From: Batillaria attramentaria
Taxonomy: Eukaryota; Mollusca; Gastropoda; Batillariidae
NCBI GenBank assembly: GCA_018292915.2
Contig: JACVVK020000225.1
Location: 686,001-750,000 of the forward strand
Reading direction: 5' to 3'
Length of the DNA: 64,000 nt
How positions within the stretch are numbered: position 1 is the first letter of the stretch; each line of letters starts with the position of its first letter. Under the pieces are notes generated by a model, which was not told the DNA's origin, searched no databases, and worked only from the letters and a program-made list of their open reading frames with translations. The translations under genes were made by a program, and so were the position numbers. This document shows, piece after piece, positions 11,098-24,559 of the stretch.

Positions 11098-12099
11098 TTA
11101 TCTGTTGAACAACGTGCTGCCTGTGCGAACAGTGGACGGGCGGGCGAGAGAGTGAAGCCAGCACTTGATTGATAGTCTCTGGCTGGTCGTGAACCAGGTG
11201 CTGGCATACGCCGTGGCCAGAAGCATGTGGACGTCGTGCTCACACTCAGGCCGCGTACGGTGGAACTTCTCGTAACACCTACGTACTGCCGAGAACACTT
11301 GCTCCGCTTCCACGTACCGAGGCTTCTGCAGCAGGTTGCGCGCGATCAGGAGAGACAACCTGGCGATGGTTTCCGGTGTGCGCGCGCACTCGTGCTCCAG
11401 GAAAAAGTCAGTGTCTTGGAGCTCTCGGATCTCGTTCTGTTTCTCGCGGAGCTGCGCGTTGATCTTTTCGTACTCACGCTCGAGGGTCACGTTCTTGTTG
11501 CGCGCCGATCTCAGCTCCTCCAGCAACCTCTCCACGCGTGCTTCGAGAGCCCGGATGCGGCTGAGAAGAATGCAGACGTCGGTGTAACTGGCCGACTTCG
11601 ACGTCTGCACCCTCTCGCGAAATTCCCGCCAAGCTGCGTCAAAGTGGGTCTCGTCTTCGTGGCCTACTCCGTCGTCCTCGCTGACGGAAGCCGCTATCCC
11701 CGCGCAGTTGATCTGGTGGTCGGCCAGCTCCACGCGGTTCACCTCCTGCCCGCAGCCAGCGCACTCCACAGGGGCGTACGGGCAGGTGCTGAGGTGAGTC
11801 CGCACAACGTCCAGTTTGATCACCGCCTTGCACCCGCGCTCACTGTGCTCGCACTGCACGTCCAGCCCCCGGATCAGGTTCCGGAGCGGATGCACGGGCT
11901 TGACGGAGTCTGGGGAGACCGGCGCACGACACTCGGGGCACGTGAGGGCGGCGGGTCGGGCCAGCCACGTGTGCAGACAGAGGCAGCAGAAGGAGTGACC
12001 GCACGGTGTTAGGACTGCGTCCTCCAGCACGCCCCCACACACGCCGCACACGAGGTTGGGGTCCACGGCACTGACGAAACGTTGAGTCCCGAAACCCAT
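11098..12099 (-). CDS. RING and TRAF-type zinc-finger E3 ubiquitin ligase-like protein
   Basis: A 333-residue single-exon protein, probably an E3 ubiquitin ligase. A C3HC4 RING occupies residues 18-57: Cys18, Cys21, Cys33, His35, Cys38, Cys41, Cys54 and Cys57 have canonical spacing, with the typical TPCGHSFC core. A TRAF-type zinc-finger segment follows at about 80-135 (Cys/His pairs in QCEHSERGC, HLSTCPYAPVECAGC and DHQINC). Residues ~178-240 form a heptad-rich coiled coil likely to mediate self-association. The start has a strong Kozak context (ACCATGG). This arrangement resembles the RNF41, RNF151 and PDZRN families, but no orthologue is claimed and no PDZ domain follows. The last ~40 residues look low in conservation; the native end could differ if an intron was missed. 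No intron is needed for the rest, so a retrocopy origin is possible. It is surrounded by repeats on both sides. Confidence 0.85.
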   Translation of the reverse strand: MGFGTQRFVSAVDPNLVCGVCGGVLEDAVLTPCGHSFCCLCLHTWLARPAALTCPECRAPVSPDSVKPVHPLRNLIRGLDVQCEHSERGCKAVIKLDVVRTHLSTCPYAPVECAGCGQEVNRVELADHQINCAGIAASVSEDDGVGHEDETHFDAAWREFRERVQTSKSASYTDVCILLSRIRALEARVERLLEELRSARNKNVTLEREYEKINAQLREKQNEIRELQDTDFFLEHECARTPETIARLSLLIARNLLQKPRYVEAEQVFSAVRRCYEKFHRTRPECEHDVHMLLATAYASTWFTTSQRLSIKCWLHSLARPSTVRTGSTLFNR

Positions 12100-12119
12100 G
12101 GTGATCCAACAAAAACAGC

Positions 12120-12560
12120 ACTGTCAGTTCTTCTGACTTCTTTTCAAACTTGCACAGGTGTCCCTGTGAAACGTTGATGACACTAAGTTCTAGGCTCTGT
12201 TTGAGGAAACGGTATATCACCGTCTATGTAATGTTGAGATCCAGCCGGCAGCTTCACAGTGACTATATCATGACGCTTGCGAACATTTAAAAATCCGGAC
12301 GAATGTCACTTTCGAAATTTTCACAGGTGTTCCTGTGAGCTGTTGGTGAGGCTCTGTTTAATGAAACGGTATATGAGTGTAATACTGAGGTTTGGCAAAG
12401 TTCACAGTGATTATGTCAGACGCTTACGAAGATTTGAAAGTTCACAGTCAGATGAATGTCACCTGAGGTTCACATGGACTATCTCTTGACACTTTCAAAG
12501 ACCCCCCAAAGTCCACCCAATCAGACGAATGTCACTTGAGGAAATGTGAATGATAATACT
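12120..12560. repeat. ~170-bp degenerate tandem repeat upstream of the RING gene
   Basis: The order CACAGGTGTCCCTGTGA, GGCTCTGTTT, AACGGTATAT, TTCACAGTGA, GACGAATGTCAC recurs at about 172-bp intervals, two to three times. It occupies the presumed promoter-proximal DNA of the minus-strand RING gene. Confidence 0.7.
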
Positions 12561-12639
12561 GTGGTTTTGTTAGCATCACTGTGACCGTCTCTTGCAATTT
12601 TCCAAGTGCCTAAAGTCAACACTGTTAGACTGATGTCAC

Positions 12640-12830
12640 TTGTGCACAGCAGACCTATGATTCTCCTTGGAAAAAACAGCATTCCACAATAACGATTTTG
12701 CTTACAGTTTTGGTTACTGTCATATTTGACACGGAAGTCAGGTTTTGCAGTGCAGACCCATGATTCTCCTACAACAAAAACACTCCTCAATAACGATTTT
12801 GGTTACAATTTCGGTTACTGCCAAATTTCA
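12640..12830. repeat. ~102-bp direct repeat, two copies
   Basis: GCAGACCTATGATTCTCC and AATAACGATTTTG with GGTTACTG recur about 102 bp apart. Confidence 0.7.
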
Positions 12831-13235
12831 CAGATAACTGTCACCCTCCGTTTATTCTCGTCAGCGTGAGCGCACCAACAGACTTTTCACACTGAAACGT
12901 TCAAGTCAAGTTACTATATGTGGTACTTGCCGCTGGCACCTCTTTTTTGCCAGTGCGACGAGAGCCCGCGGTGCAATCGATCACTCAATCCCGCAGTAAA
13001 TGCGCTCGGATAACATTATTGGCCGCTTGAATGAGGAGGAATCAATGTAGCACAAGTCTGTCTTTCCGCACGACCTCAATCAGTGCACGTGCTGTACCCG
13101 CTAATGACAAGGTAATGCGATCCAAACTTTTCTATGGAGAGAGTTTTCTTTTTCTTTGCGCAGAGACGGTGTGTCAAGCATACGAAAAGATTTTTGTTTG
13201 TTTTTTTTGCAAAGAAATGCAGAAAACAGTAGGAC

Positions 13236-13570
13236 TGAGAAACTGAGCAACAAGTCAGTTGCAATTAAGTTGAAGAGATTTGACAGACTCTCGTTGTAAT
13301 CTATTGCAGAGGCGCTATATAAACAAAACGAAACGATCTTTCCAAAAAGTGCAGGAAATATTGAGAGAAACTGATCAACAAGTCAGTTTCAATTAAGTTA
13401 AAGAGATCTGACAGACTGTCTTTCTAATCTATTGCACAGAGCTGTACAAACAAAACCAAACGATCTTTCACAAAAAGTGCAGGAAATATTGAGAGAAACT
13501 GATCAACAAGTCAGTTGTAATGACGCTAAAGAGATTTAACAGACTGTCGTAATATATTGCCTAACACAAG
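13236..13570 (+). repeat. ~125-bp minisatellite, ~2.5 copies
   Basis: AACTGATCAACAAGTCAGTT recurs at about 13240, 13372 and 13497 with intervening CGATCTTTC and AAAAAGTGCAGGAAATATTG blocks. Units are roughly 90 percent identical. Confidence 0.85.
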
Positions 13571-14540
13571 TGACAGGGGCGGACAGAACTAAATTTGACA
13601 CCTTCACTTCAGGCTGCGGTGAGTCAATTGTTTGGACAAGGCAAGGATAAACATTTAAGCATTCCTTCGTTACACCTTCAAGCTGTGCTCAAACCATCTA
13701 GGTAAATACAGCAATCAGGTCCGTCCTGTTGTAATAAATTACAACAAAAACACCTTGACATTTGCGGGACGTTTGGTCTAGTGGTTACGCTCACAACGCG
13801 AGGATCTCCTGAACGAAAAGCTGTAAGTTTGGCCCCCATGAAACACGCCTAGCAAATCACACATCAAATAGCCTTGTTTTCCAGCTTAGCAACCAAAGAA
13901 CGGTGTAGTGCAGGTACCAAGAGGTCAATACTGAACAAAGCGGGTTTCATTTGAAAGAAATCCTCCGGTATCCCTGTTGTGTTTGTTCTAGTTCGATTGT
14001 TAAGTCCTTCGCAATGGCACGGTGCTGAGTGTGCTCGACAGATAATCACGGCACACAGGGTCCTCGTAAATCAAATCATACCAGTAATAAACGCTGGGGA
14101 AAGGCCGGTTTGCCGGCTGTGGTATGTACGTGCGTGTGTATGTGTGTATTGATTTACTGTATGGTCCTGCGTGGTACACCGAGTGTCATCTTTCGCTTTT
14201 GTCCTGTGTGTACATCTTACCACCAGGGCATGTGAACCGTAGGCCTAGTTAATTCCTGAAGGAACACATGCTTAGCACACGTCTGTCGGCGGACTTCTGC
14301 TTGTCGTAATGAGTCAGGCGATAACAGAAGTTTGTATTACACGCAGAGATAGAACAGTAATGTAGTATCTTTGTTATGACGCACACGGCTGTCAGTTTCC
14401 ACACTGTCGCGTGCGTTTCGCGAGCTGTAAAGTCCAATCAGTTTCCTTTCTGTCGCTTGAGTTCAGCGCCAGTTTCCAAACACTATTCAACAATTACAAC
14501 ACTCGTTCATTCCAGGAGGTTAAGTTCCAATTACCACATC
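13571..14540. other. Non-coding; one tRNA box A-like string
   Basis: TTTGGTCTAGTGGTTACGCTC near 13780 looks like a tRNA-type box A, but no box B follows at the right distance. It is at most a decayed SINE head. Confidence 0.4.
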
Positions 14541-14544
14541 GATC

Positions 14545-14853
14545 ATGATGAAGACAGGAAATATTGTTCTCGGTTTAGGAGTAAGTGTCCTGATTATTGT
14601 CAGTCAATACAATGAAAACTTATCAAGCGTGTCGCATACACCTAACGCGCTACACATACCAACTTCTCAAAGCCGGCGAAGAAAAAAACACCATAAAAAC
14701 ACCTCCTTTAGAACGATGTGCGCAGCGAAGCGTTGTCCTCACAGCCTAAGTGACAACCTCTTTTGTACTTCGCAACAGACACAAAGTATCTCATGTCCTC
14801 AGGTCGAACATGACAACCCCAACTGGGGGTCTCTGACAGGTCGTCTATATTAA
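14545..14853 (+). CDS. Hypothetical small protein or first-exon candidate
   Basis: A 102-codon open frame, unlike the repeat-derived readings nearby. Residues 1-20 have a short basic N-terminus then a hydrophobic stretch (NIVLGLGVSVLIIV), consistent with a signal peptide or signal anchor. The rest is polar, has a basic RRRKKHH patch at about 44-50, and contains four or five cysteines. Two start codons are adjacent (ATGATG). I recognise no family. It could be a first exon of a type II membrane protein, or chance. No conservation evidence is available from sequence alone. Confidence 0.25.
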   Translation: MMKTGNIVLGLGVSVLIIVSQYNENLSSVSHTPNALHIPTSQSRRRKKHHKNTSFRTMCAAKRCPHSLSDNLFCTSQQTQSISCPQVEHDNPNWGSLTGRLY

Positions 14854-15295
14854 ACGAGTTCTGTCTCTCTCTGGTTGAATGGGCCGGCACTTGACGATGC
14901 CATAGGGGCGACACAGTTCGGGAACACCACTTAGATGTCGCGCCGTAAGTCCCGCGCTTTGATCCGGCACAAAACACTTCGATCAGTTCCCCTCCCCCCT
15001 TCTCCTCCTCCTCCTACACCACCACTCCAAAAATATCAAAAGAGGTTCTCGACGCTGGTGGGAGGCATAGCATAGACCTGTGTGAGTTCAAGGTGGCAGC
15101 GTAGGCCGAATTAAACAGGAACGTGGCTGTGCCTAAAAGTGCTGAGAGAAGGAATTATGGAGTTTATGAGTCACCTCCGACACCTGACACCACCACAACG
15201 CTGAAGGACTGACAAAAGACTCTTGTCATTTATGGGCGGTCATGAAGATCGAATCACGAATTGATCTGTCGTCGGCCAGCACCGCAGGTGGACGT

Positions 15296-15640
15296 AAAAG
15301 GACCATGAAACAAACTCGCCAACGCGCAAATCGATATTATAGATAATTATAGATACATGCGGCAGAATCGAACTCGTAAAATTCAAATTAGCTGCAATGC
15401 AATATTTTTTTTTTTTGGTGTGTGGAGTTTTTCCTCTCTCCTCGTGGTCCCCGGTTGAACATTCACAACAGAATCAGCCGGTTCATAAAAGGACCATGAA
15501 GCAACGCGCACATCGATGAAAACATGCGGCAGAATCGAACTCGTAAAATTCAAATTAACTACAATGCAAATGTATTTTTTGGATTTGTCTCTCTCTCTCC
15601 TGGTGATACTTGTTTGAATATTTACACCAGAATCAGGAAA
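15296..15640 (+). repeat. ~187-bp direct repeat, two copies
   Basis: AAAGGACCATGAA, ACATGCGGCAGAATCGAAC and GTAAAATTCAAATTA recur about 187 bp apart, with a T-run variable between copies. Confidence 0.8.
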
Positions 15641-15990
15641 ACTCTGTAAACTGTTTGATTGTCCGTAGACGAGGCTGTCCCGAAATTTTCAGACACTAAA
15701 AAAAAGGTCAGTATTTGAAAAGAATGACACAATTCTGCGAACTGTACGACTGCCTGTAAAGAACGGCATCTGTAGAATTTTCGACCGTGGTCCACGTTTG
15801 TCATTAATCGAACAGAATCAGAGAATTCTGCAAACTGCCTGTAGAGAACACTGTCTGTGGAATTTCCGATCGCGATCCAAGTTTTGTCGTCAATCGAACA
15901 GAATCAGGGAATTCTGCAAACTGTCGGTAAGGAACGCTATCTGTAGAAGTTCTGGTCGTGGGACGCTATCGAAATTTTCCGATCGGCGTC
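15640..15990 (+). repeat. ~87-bp degenerate tandem repeat, ~4 units
   Basis: AACAGAATCAGAGAATTCTG, CAAACTG and CTGTAGAATTTTCGA-type blocks recur four times with drift. Confidence 0.75.
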
Positions 15991-15999
15991 CACCTCCGA

Positions 16000-17700
16000 A
16001 ACTACTCGGCCAGCAGATTAGAGTCAAGGATAAAATAGCGGAGAACGTCTTCAGTCTCTAGGTCCTTGTCCATCTTCCTTTAGGCTCAGGCGTTTATTGT
16101 TCTTCAGGCATCGGCCCATAAAGCGATGATAACATCATGAACACCGCGTGATATGAAACAGAGTATCTGGAAATCCGTCGGTCAGTATAATGTCACACGC
16201 AGTCTTTGGGAATTACAGTTTCTCTTTCATAAGACATACAGCCGCATCTTCCTTTACAGATAGTGAGAATGTGAATTGCCACAGCAAATGTACATGTGAC
16301 CACACAACTGTCCCTAACACCACCAGAAACGTTACAGGCGTATTGACAGGGTAGCAACAGCCGAGTATTAGCAGTCCCTCTGTCTTACCATTGTCACCAT
16401 TTATCTCGCAGCCTGCACCTGTTCGTCTCAGCTATTAGCAACACCGGCCCTGAGAATTTCAATACTGACAGACGCCGGGACACCGCCACGCGCCGGCTGC
16501 TGTTAATACAGAGTTTTGTGACCTCTTTTGTCCGCTTTTTCTTCTCGACCTCAGTCTCGTGGAAGTCAGGTGTGTCAGAACTGATTCTGCGCATTCAGTC
16601 AGGCGTGAAGTCAATCAGCGTGCCATGGGACCCCCACCTATCTTGCAACAGTAAGATCTCTCATTTTTTTCTCGTGGGGTTTCCGTCCGTAAAACTTACC
16701 CACGCCCTTTTTAACTCATAAACACACAGGGTCTAAGACTTTGACATGTATGCACTGCACCCCACCACTGACTTTCGCTCCTTGTATTGAGACTGCGTGC
16801 ACAGTAGCCAAAGACAGGCTAGTCTGGACTGTGTATAGCGCCAGTGGGTGACAGAAGGGGTGGTATAGTGAAGCAATTGCCGAACACTAGAGGGGGAATA
16901 GCAACAACATGCGGGCTGAGGCATGAATTATAGAAGTTGTCTCCTGGTCTGCGTAATCAGGAGTACAACTGACGGATCGATCTGCGAGACATCAAGAGAT
17001 CAATCAAGTAGCGACCGAATAACAAGCGGCTTCACTGACTGACTGCCGACTGACTGACTGAACAGACAAAAGGTCTTTCCATTCACTGCTTCAACAACTT
17101 CACTGAAGAGCCTGACATCCCAGCATATTGTTCACCACTTCCCAAGTTTTCTCCGACATCAGGGAGACTCACCCCAGTTTACTCGGGACGGATTCAGTAA
17201 TGGAAAACTTGGTTGAAAAAAAACAACTGTCATGAAGTCCAGTCAAACGTATTTCTGTAAAATAATTCACAGTATGGGCAGGACAACCTTCAATAAGACG
17301 TATGTGCAGAAATGACTACAGTTCTATCATACGTCTTTGTATGAAGCTGCCAAGTCAAAGGTGTGTTTTGTCCTTGTCATAAGAACACAGTCCGAGCTAC
17401 ACTTAGAAAGTAGTGTTAGTAATTTAGCCGGTGTATATTGACATTCAGCGATGATGTATGTCAGTGTAGAACTGAATGTTAAAACTAGCATCACTGAATC
17501 GACGTAAATGCACTGGCACTCAGTTGCTCTTTTGAGTTAAGCGGCGCAGACCGAATTCTGAAAATCAAAGTTTGTACGTAAACTGCTCACTAGACTACTA
17601 ATCAGTCTTGAATGAATGAAACTGATTTCCCTGATCAACTTGAAAATGGCGGTGTCATTTTTTCCCAATCTGTTCTCAGTCTCTTTTTTCAAACGGCATT
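16000..17700. other. Non-coding stretch
   Basis: No exon or recognisable element. Short CTGACTGACTGA runs occur near 17035-17060. Confidence 0.45.
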
Positions 17701-17719
17701 AGTGTAAGCCGCTGGAAAG

Positions 17720-18630
17720 ACACACAGGTAAGACAAGTTTGCCGGCATGGAAACGCTCTCAGCTCAGTATTGTCAGGTAAGCACAGGTAAGAAAAATACT
17801 GCGGACTGAAGTGCTTATGATAAGCCAGGCAATGTTGCAGGCACTGACGCGGGGTTCCGGCGATGTTGTAGGTTACAGGTAAGCACAGGTGGATGAAGTG
17901 CACAGATTGAAGAACAGGCTGAGAGCACAAGCTGTGCACAGACTGAGCCAGGTCATACTGTACGGTTCAAAGCTCCATTCACCTTTCACCTCCTTTACAC
18001 AGCGTCTCAGTTCAGCAGTGTCAGCAAACAGGCAAACGCGGCTGTCGGTCACTTGCCGGCTGAAAATGGGTCCGAGCAAACTCCGCTTTCACCCCGCCGG
18101 GCGCACTGAAATGTGTGTGCACACAGTTTGCACACACTCACTCACGCGGCCCCTTCGTTCTAGCGAAAAATTGTATAGTTCTAGGCCTCCCGGTAACAGC
18201 TCCCGCTGCTGCAGCTGCTATACTACACCTGTGATATATTAGCTCCGAATACGGTGCGGCCAGTGCAAAGAGTCAACTGCGAACAGTAGCACCGAAACAA
18301 TGCGAAATACCAGCATCAGTGCACGAAGACTGAGATCGGGGGAAAAGCCTTGAAGACCAGTATTGCTTGCTTGAAATGGCTTACAACGGTTAGAGCGCAT
18401 CTCTCATCTCTTCGTCTGTATTGATTTGAACCGCACACATGCCACAAACAAGGCCCTGCCGCGCCGGTGCGTGTGTGTAAACCCAGGCAGGTAAGAAGAC
18501 GGCAGAAGGAGAGACTGAGCCCCCTGGCACCTGAGGTGAAGGATGGTCTACGGTTAACATTACGCGAAGCTGCATCAGTCTTTCTCTCAGAAGTGCCGGC
18601 CGGCCATGTACAGCGAAACGCAGGTAAGAC
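17720..18630 (+). other. Cluster of consensus splice-donor-like CAGGTAAG octamers
   Basis: CAGGTAAG occurs at about 17725, 17774, 17784, 17876, 18488 and 18621 on the plus strand, six times in about 900 bp. The segment is also comparatively CpG-rich around 18060-18300. This could be a promoter-proximal zone with alternative first exons, but no downstream coding exon is recognised within about 12 kb. Confidence 0.25.
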
Positions 18631-18767
18631 GATCACTTACAGAACTCAGAAGACCCTGACAGATTGTGGTGTTAGTCAGGTAGAACAGTTATAGACAAGG
18701 CGGGAAAAGTACGTCAGTGCACTGACGTAATGGCCGGTGTTTCTGTACAAAGCGACTTTACGCTAAA

Positions 18768-18768
18768 A

Positions 18769-18860
<92 letters not shown>
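18768..18860. repeat. (CA)n microsatellite
   Basis: About 93 bp of pure CA. Confidence 0.95.
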
Positions 18861-18861
<1 letters not shown>

Positions 18862-18862
<1 letters not shown>

Positions 18863-19440
18863 CGGCGACGTGACACACTGAATCGGAAATAGTCAGTGGT
18901 TTCCTTAGACTGACAGGTGATCGCCTTGCACAGATGACCGCTTCAGCAGGCTTTTCTGTTGTAGTTTTGAGCTGGCTTCAGTTTTGCCCTGATGCCAAGC
19001 TTACCTCACGCTAACCGTATGAATATTTGATGCTAATTTTCACCCCCTTTCTTTCCCTCCCCTCGGTATACTGATCCATGTTTGTCATTAATTAATGAGC
19101 TTTCTCCAGGATCTTTTCAATTACCTGTGAAATTATCCTCAGCCCGGCCGGCATTCTGCTGCTGTCACCAGAATCACGCAAACAAGTGGAACAAAGACTT
19201 CTAGCGGAGTTACCATGTCTGAAACGCTTAACTAGAGAAATACTTAATAGCCATGTGAAGTAGTAACTAAAGAATTGCACCTCATGTTTGAAAACTTGCT
19301 ATCCATTCAGTGAGTCTGTACAAACTATATGACCGTTGGAATGTACCGATGAAATGTTCAAAGGTCAGGCCGGCTGGCCGTCAGGAATATTTTGTTGAAA
19401 CGGAGTCATTATATTCGAAAATAATCAAGTAAAGCACTAG
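18862..19440. other. Non-coding stretch
   Basis: No exon, RNA or repeat recognised. Confidence 0.45.
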
Positions 19441-19446
19441 ACGAGT

Positions 19447-19511
19447 GAAACAAACAAACAAACAAACAAACAAACAAACAAACAAACAAACCCCCTTACC
19501 TAAAAACAAAG

Positions 19512-19584
<73 letters not shown>

Positions 19585-19695
19585 GCACGCACGCACGCAC
19601 GCACACAGATACAGACACACGACGCGCACACAAATAAACACACAAGCAAAGACACCCCCCTCCCCCAAGAAAACAACAACAACAACAAAACTCAA

Positions 19696-19778
<83 letters not shown>

Positions 19779-20000
19779 CAAAACAAAAAATAACAAACAA
19801 AAAACCAAACAAAAACCCAGCCAACGAACCAAACAAAAACAACAACCACAACACAAACAAACAACCCCCCCCCCCCCCCCAACAAAAAACAAAACCAAAC
19901 AACCCCAAAACAAAACAAAACAAAAAATAAACAACGAAACAAACAAACAAACAAACAAAAACACAAATAAAGGAACAAGCAAACAAAAAATACAGAACCA

Positions 20001-20041
<41 letters not shown>

Positions 20042-20068
20042 GACAAATCAAAGAAACAAACAAACAAG
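19447..20068. repeat. A/C-only composite simple-sequence tract
   Basis: About 620 bp with almost no T and very little G on the plus strand. It is made of (AAAC)n, (CA)n, (CGCA)n, a second (CA)n, irregular A/C sequence, a C-run at 19865-19880 and (AAC)n at 20001-20041. The strand asymmetry is extreme. Confidence 0.9.
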
Positions 20069-20079
20069 GTGACCAGTAT

Positions 20080-21598
20080 CACACTGCACCCTACAGAGAG
20101 CCATTACATTCCGTCGGAGACATCACTCTGTCTGACTCACTTCCCGACAAAGACGGGGGAAATTAGAAATTGCTGCGCCCCAGGAGAGTTTTAAACGTAG
20201 GTTTTGCGTCATCAACTTCTGGACTCAACGTGGACAACACCCGCTGGTGTATTCAGGGATCTATTTTATTCGGGTGACGTCACTGGACAATGATGGGATT
20301 TGTCACAGAATATAACTAGTTTTGAAAGGGTAACGAGTTCGATTTAAATGGAAAAACCAAAACAAAAACCTCTTCCTATTTTGATGTGCATGCAGCTGAC
20401 ATTTAAAGAGACAAACTCAGACACAAATCAGTTTCCATGATCCAGACGGTTGTAATCAAAGACAATGATTTTTTTCAATCCTTTTTTGAGCAAACCAGAA
20501 TTTCAACGAAATTAGACATAGTCATTCGGCCTTGATGTTTCCTGTGTTACAGCATGGAATTTCCGCTCTGTTTTTCACACAGGGTTTTTTTTTTTTTTTT
20601 TTTTTTGTTTTTTGTTGGCGTAACTGCTTGTTTGAAAGCAGGCCATTTGCCATCGTGTCAATCACAATTCCTTTTTTTTTTTAAAGTAAGTCATCACAGT
20701 TTCTCAGTCTATCACAATTCCCGGTTTTTTTTTGGTTTTTTTTTTAAAAACAGCACCAAGAATAGAACTTGTGTAATCATGATTGAAAAGGCCTATTTTT
20801 TTTTTAAACTATGTGGGATGGAGGTGCCTGACCTGAGTTAATAGGTTTCTTTTTGTCGGGGAGTTTAAGCATTTAATGTCATTCAGACGCACTTTTATTG
20901 CTATTGCATCTTTCTTTGTTTTACATAGCAGCGGCTGAAAATGTTCTCCCTGTCTATCGTTAGTCTGTCTGTCCGACCTGTCCGTCTGTCTCCCCCCCTC
21001 CCCCCCCCCCCCCCCCTCGTAAATTGGTCGTTGTTGCCCCTTTCAGATGGAGCCAATGGAAAAAAAAAAGATGTGCATTATGCCATCGGGTTACACAACT
21101 TAGTTTTAACATAATTTATATGAACACGAACCGATCGATCAGTTATAAGCTAGGGTCAGACTGGTTGTCTTCAGTCTGACGAGAACCGATACTGAGTCGC
21201 TGAAACCGTGTAACTACAGCGACCAGTGTCAATGTAGCTAACTTCAAGCCGTGCAAGCACACTTTTCTTTAAAAAAAAATTAATTTTCCCTTGTGCAGTC
21301 CTGTGGTTTCCGACTGTATGTGAGTACCGGCCACATCTGTGGTACTGGCCAACGGGAGACAACTCCTTTGTGAAACTTTGGTTTGGTTAATAACTGGTAC
21401 ATTCCTGTTACGCCACACGGGAGTGTTAAACTTTGTTGTCCTAACAAACAGCGAACATGGTGTTTTCCGTGTTTCTCTGGTTTTTTTTTTGTTTTTTTTT
21501 TTTTCCCCCGGAGCATGTTTTGAGCTGTTCTTCGTGTTGTTTGGAACAAAAACGTCTCCCGTGTGTCATGATGAGCCTAAGCCCGGCAGTAGTTCAGC

Positions 21599-21600
<2 letters not shown>
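20080..21600. other. Non-coding with many poly-T and poly-C runs
   Basis: T-runs near 20584-20610, 20672 and 20727, a C-run at 20994-21016, and no recognisable exon. Confidence 0.45.
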
Positions 21601-21603
<3 letters not shown>

Positions 21604-21678
<75 letters not shown>

Positions 21679-21690
21679 GCGCCGCGCGCG
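21604..21690. repeat. (CA)n followed by (CG)n
   Basis: About 60 bp of CA pass directly into about 26 bp of alternating CG, a classic Z-DNA-prone composition. Confidence 0.95.
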
Positions 21691-21925
21691 GCACATACAT
21701 GGTGTGAAACAGAATCAACAAAAGTGCAGCATAGGTTTCACTGACGGGACCATGCAAGCCAACCAAACAGACCACTGATTCGGAAACCAGTCGGACTTCT
21801 TTGACCTGATGTAAATGTGCACCCGCTAGGTCTGCAGATATGCGGGGGTTCAGTTCTGAAGCACAAGCTCCATGGCATAACTATTTTTCTTTAAGCGATC
21901 ATGGGGCAGACGGTCATGTGTGACG

Positions 21926-23755
<1,830 letters not shown>

Positions 23756-23756
23756 G

Positions 23757-23758
<2 letters not shown>

Positions 23759-23822
<64 letters not shown>
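23759..23822. repeat. (GT)n(GA)n microsatellite
   Basis: GT then GA dinucleotides. The flank GGGCGGGGCTGAAAG resembles that after the 472-638 tract, which hints at a shared element. Confidence 0.85.
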
Positions 23823-23824
<2 letters not shown>

Positions 23825-24125
23825 CGGGGCTGAAAGCCAGGGGGCGATGACTGAGGTTGGAAAAGAGAACTGTGGCCCCAAAGTTCAACACGTTGATTCT
23901 GCTGACCCATCGATCTGAAGATCCGTATTCATACACACACGTGCTACCATGCTGCGTGCACGTGTGTGCTGGCGTGTGTGGATGTATAACTTAATATCAT
24001 CTTGCCATTCATCTCATGTAAGATCGTCAGTATTACCCCCCCCCCCCATTCCCCGCCACAGCACACACACACACACACACACAAAGAGATTGTCCTCAGC
24101 TTCAAATAGTAGGTCTACAGAGTGT

Positions 24126-24127
<2 letters not shown>

Positions 24128-24195
<68 letters not shown>
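24128..24195. repeat. (GT)n microsatellite
   Basis: About 68 bp of GT. Confidence 0.95.
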
Positions 24196-24196
<1 letters not shown>

Positions 24197-24204
24197 AGAG
24201 AGTT

Positions 24205-24265
24205 CGTTATTTGTTAGTTAGTTATTTAGGGCTTAACGCCGCGCAAGCAACAAAGACTATTTCGC
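24205..24265 (-). repeat. SINE-like 3' tail, reverse copy
   Basis: Reverse complement of the block at 8211-8272: TTAGTTAGTTATTTAGGGC then TTAACGCCGCGCAAGCAAC and TTCGCGGCTG. Confidence 0.6.
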
Positions 24266-24559
24266 GGCTGGTTTGGAGAGAGGGGAGGCAGATGTTATAG
24301 TCGGGTTAAAATGCAGCCCAACTTGTCCTGTTCAGGTGCTGACCGTCACTGAAAGCCTTCGCAAAATGTCAGGTTGGTCCAGCCAAAATCAGCCGTGACC
24401 AGTCGTAAGAATACAGCACTATCGAGTAGGGGTGTGCGTGCATGCGTGAGGTTGTGTGTCATCTGTTCATATACAGTCTATATGTACAATCATGTGTTCT
24501 GTGTTTTACGCTTGCAAAACCCCTAGACAGGGCACTGATCAGGTTAGGAGCTATACAAA

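Noticed and set aside
11227..12012. 261-codon plus-strand frame opposite the RING gene
   Set aside because: It is the antisense shadow of a GC-rich coding region. It has no domain, whereas the minus strand has intact zinc ligands.
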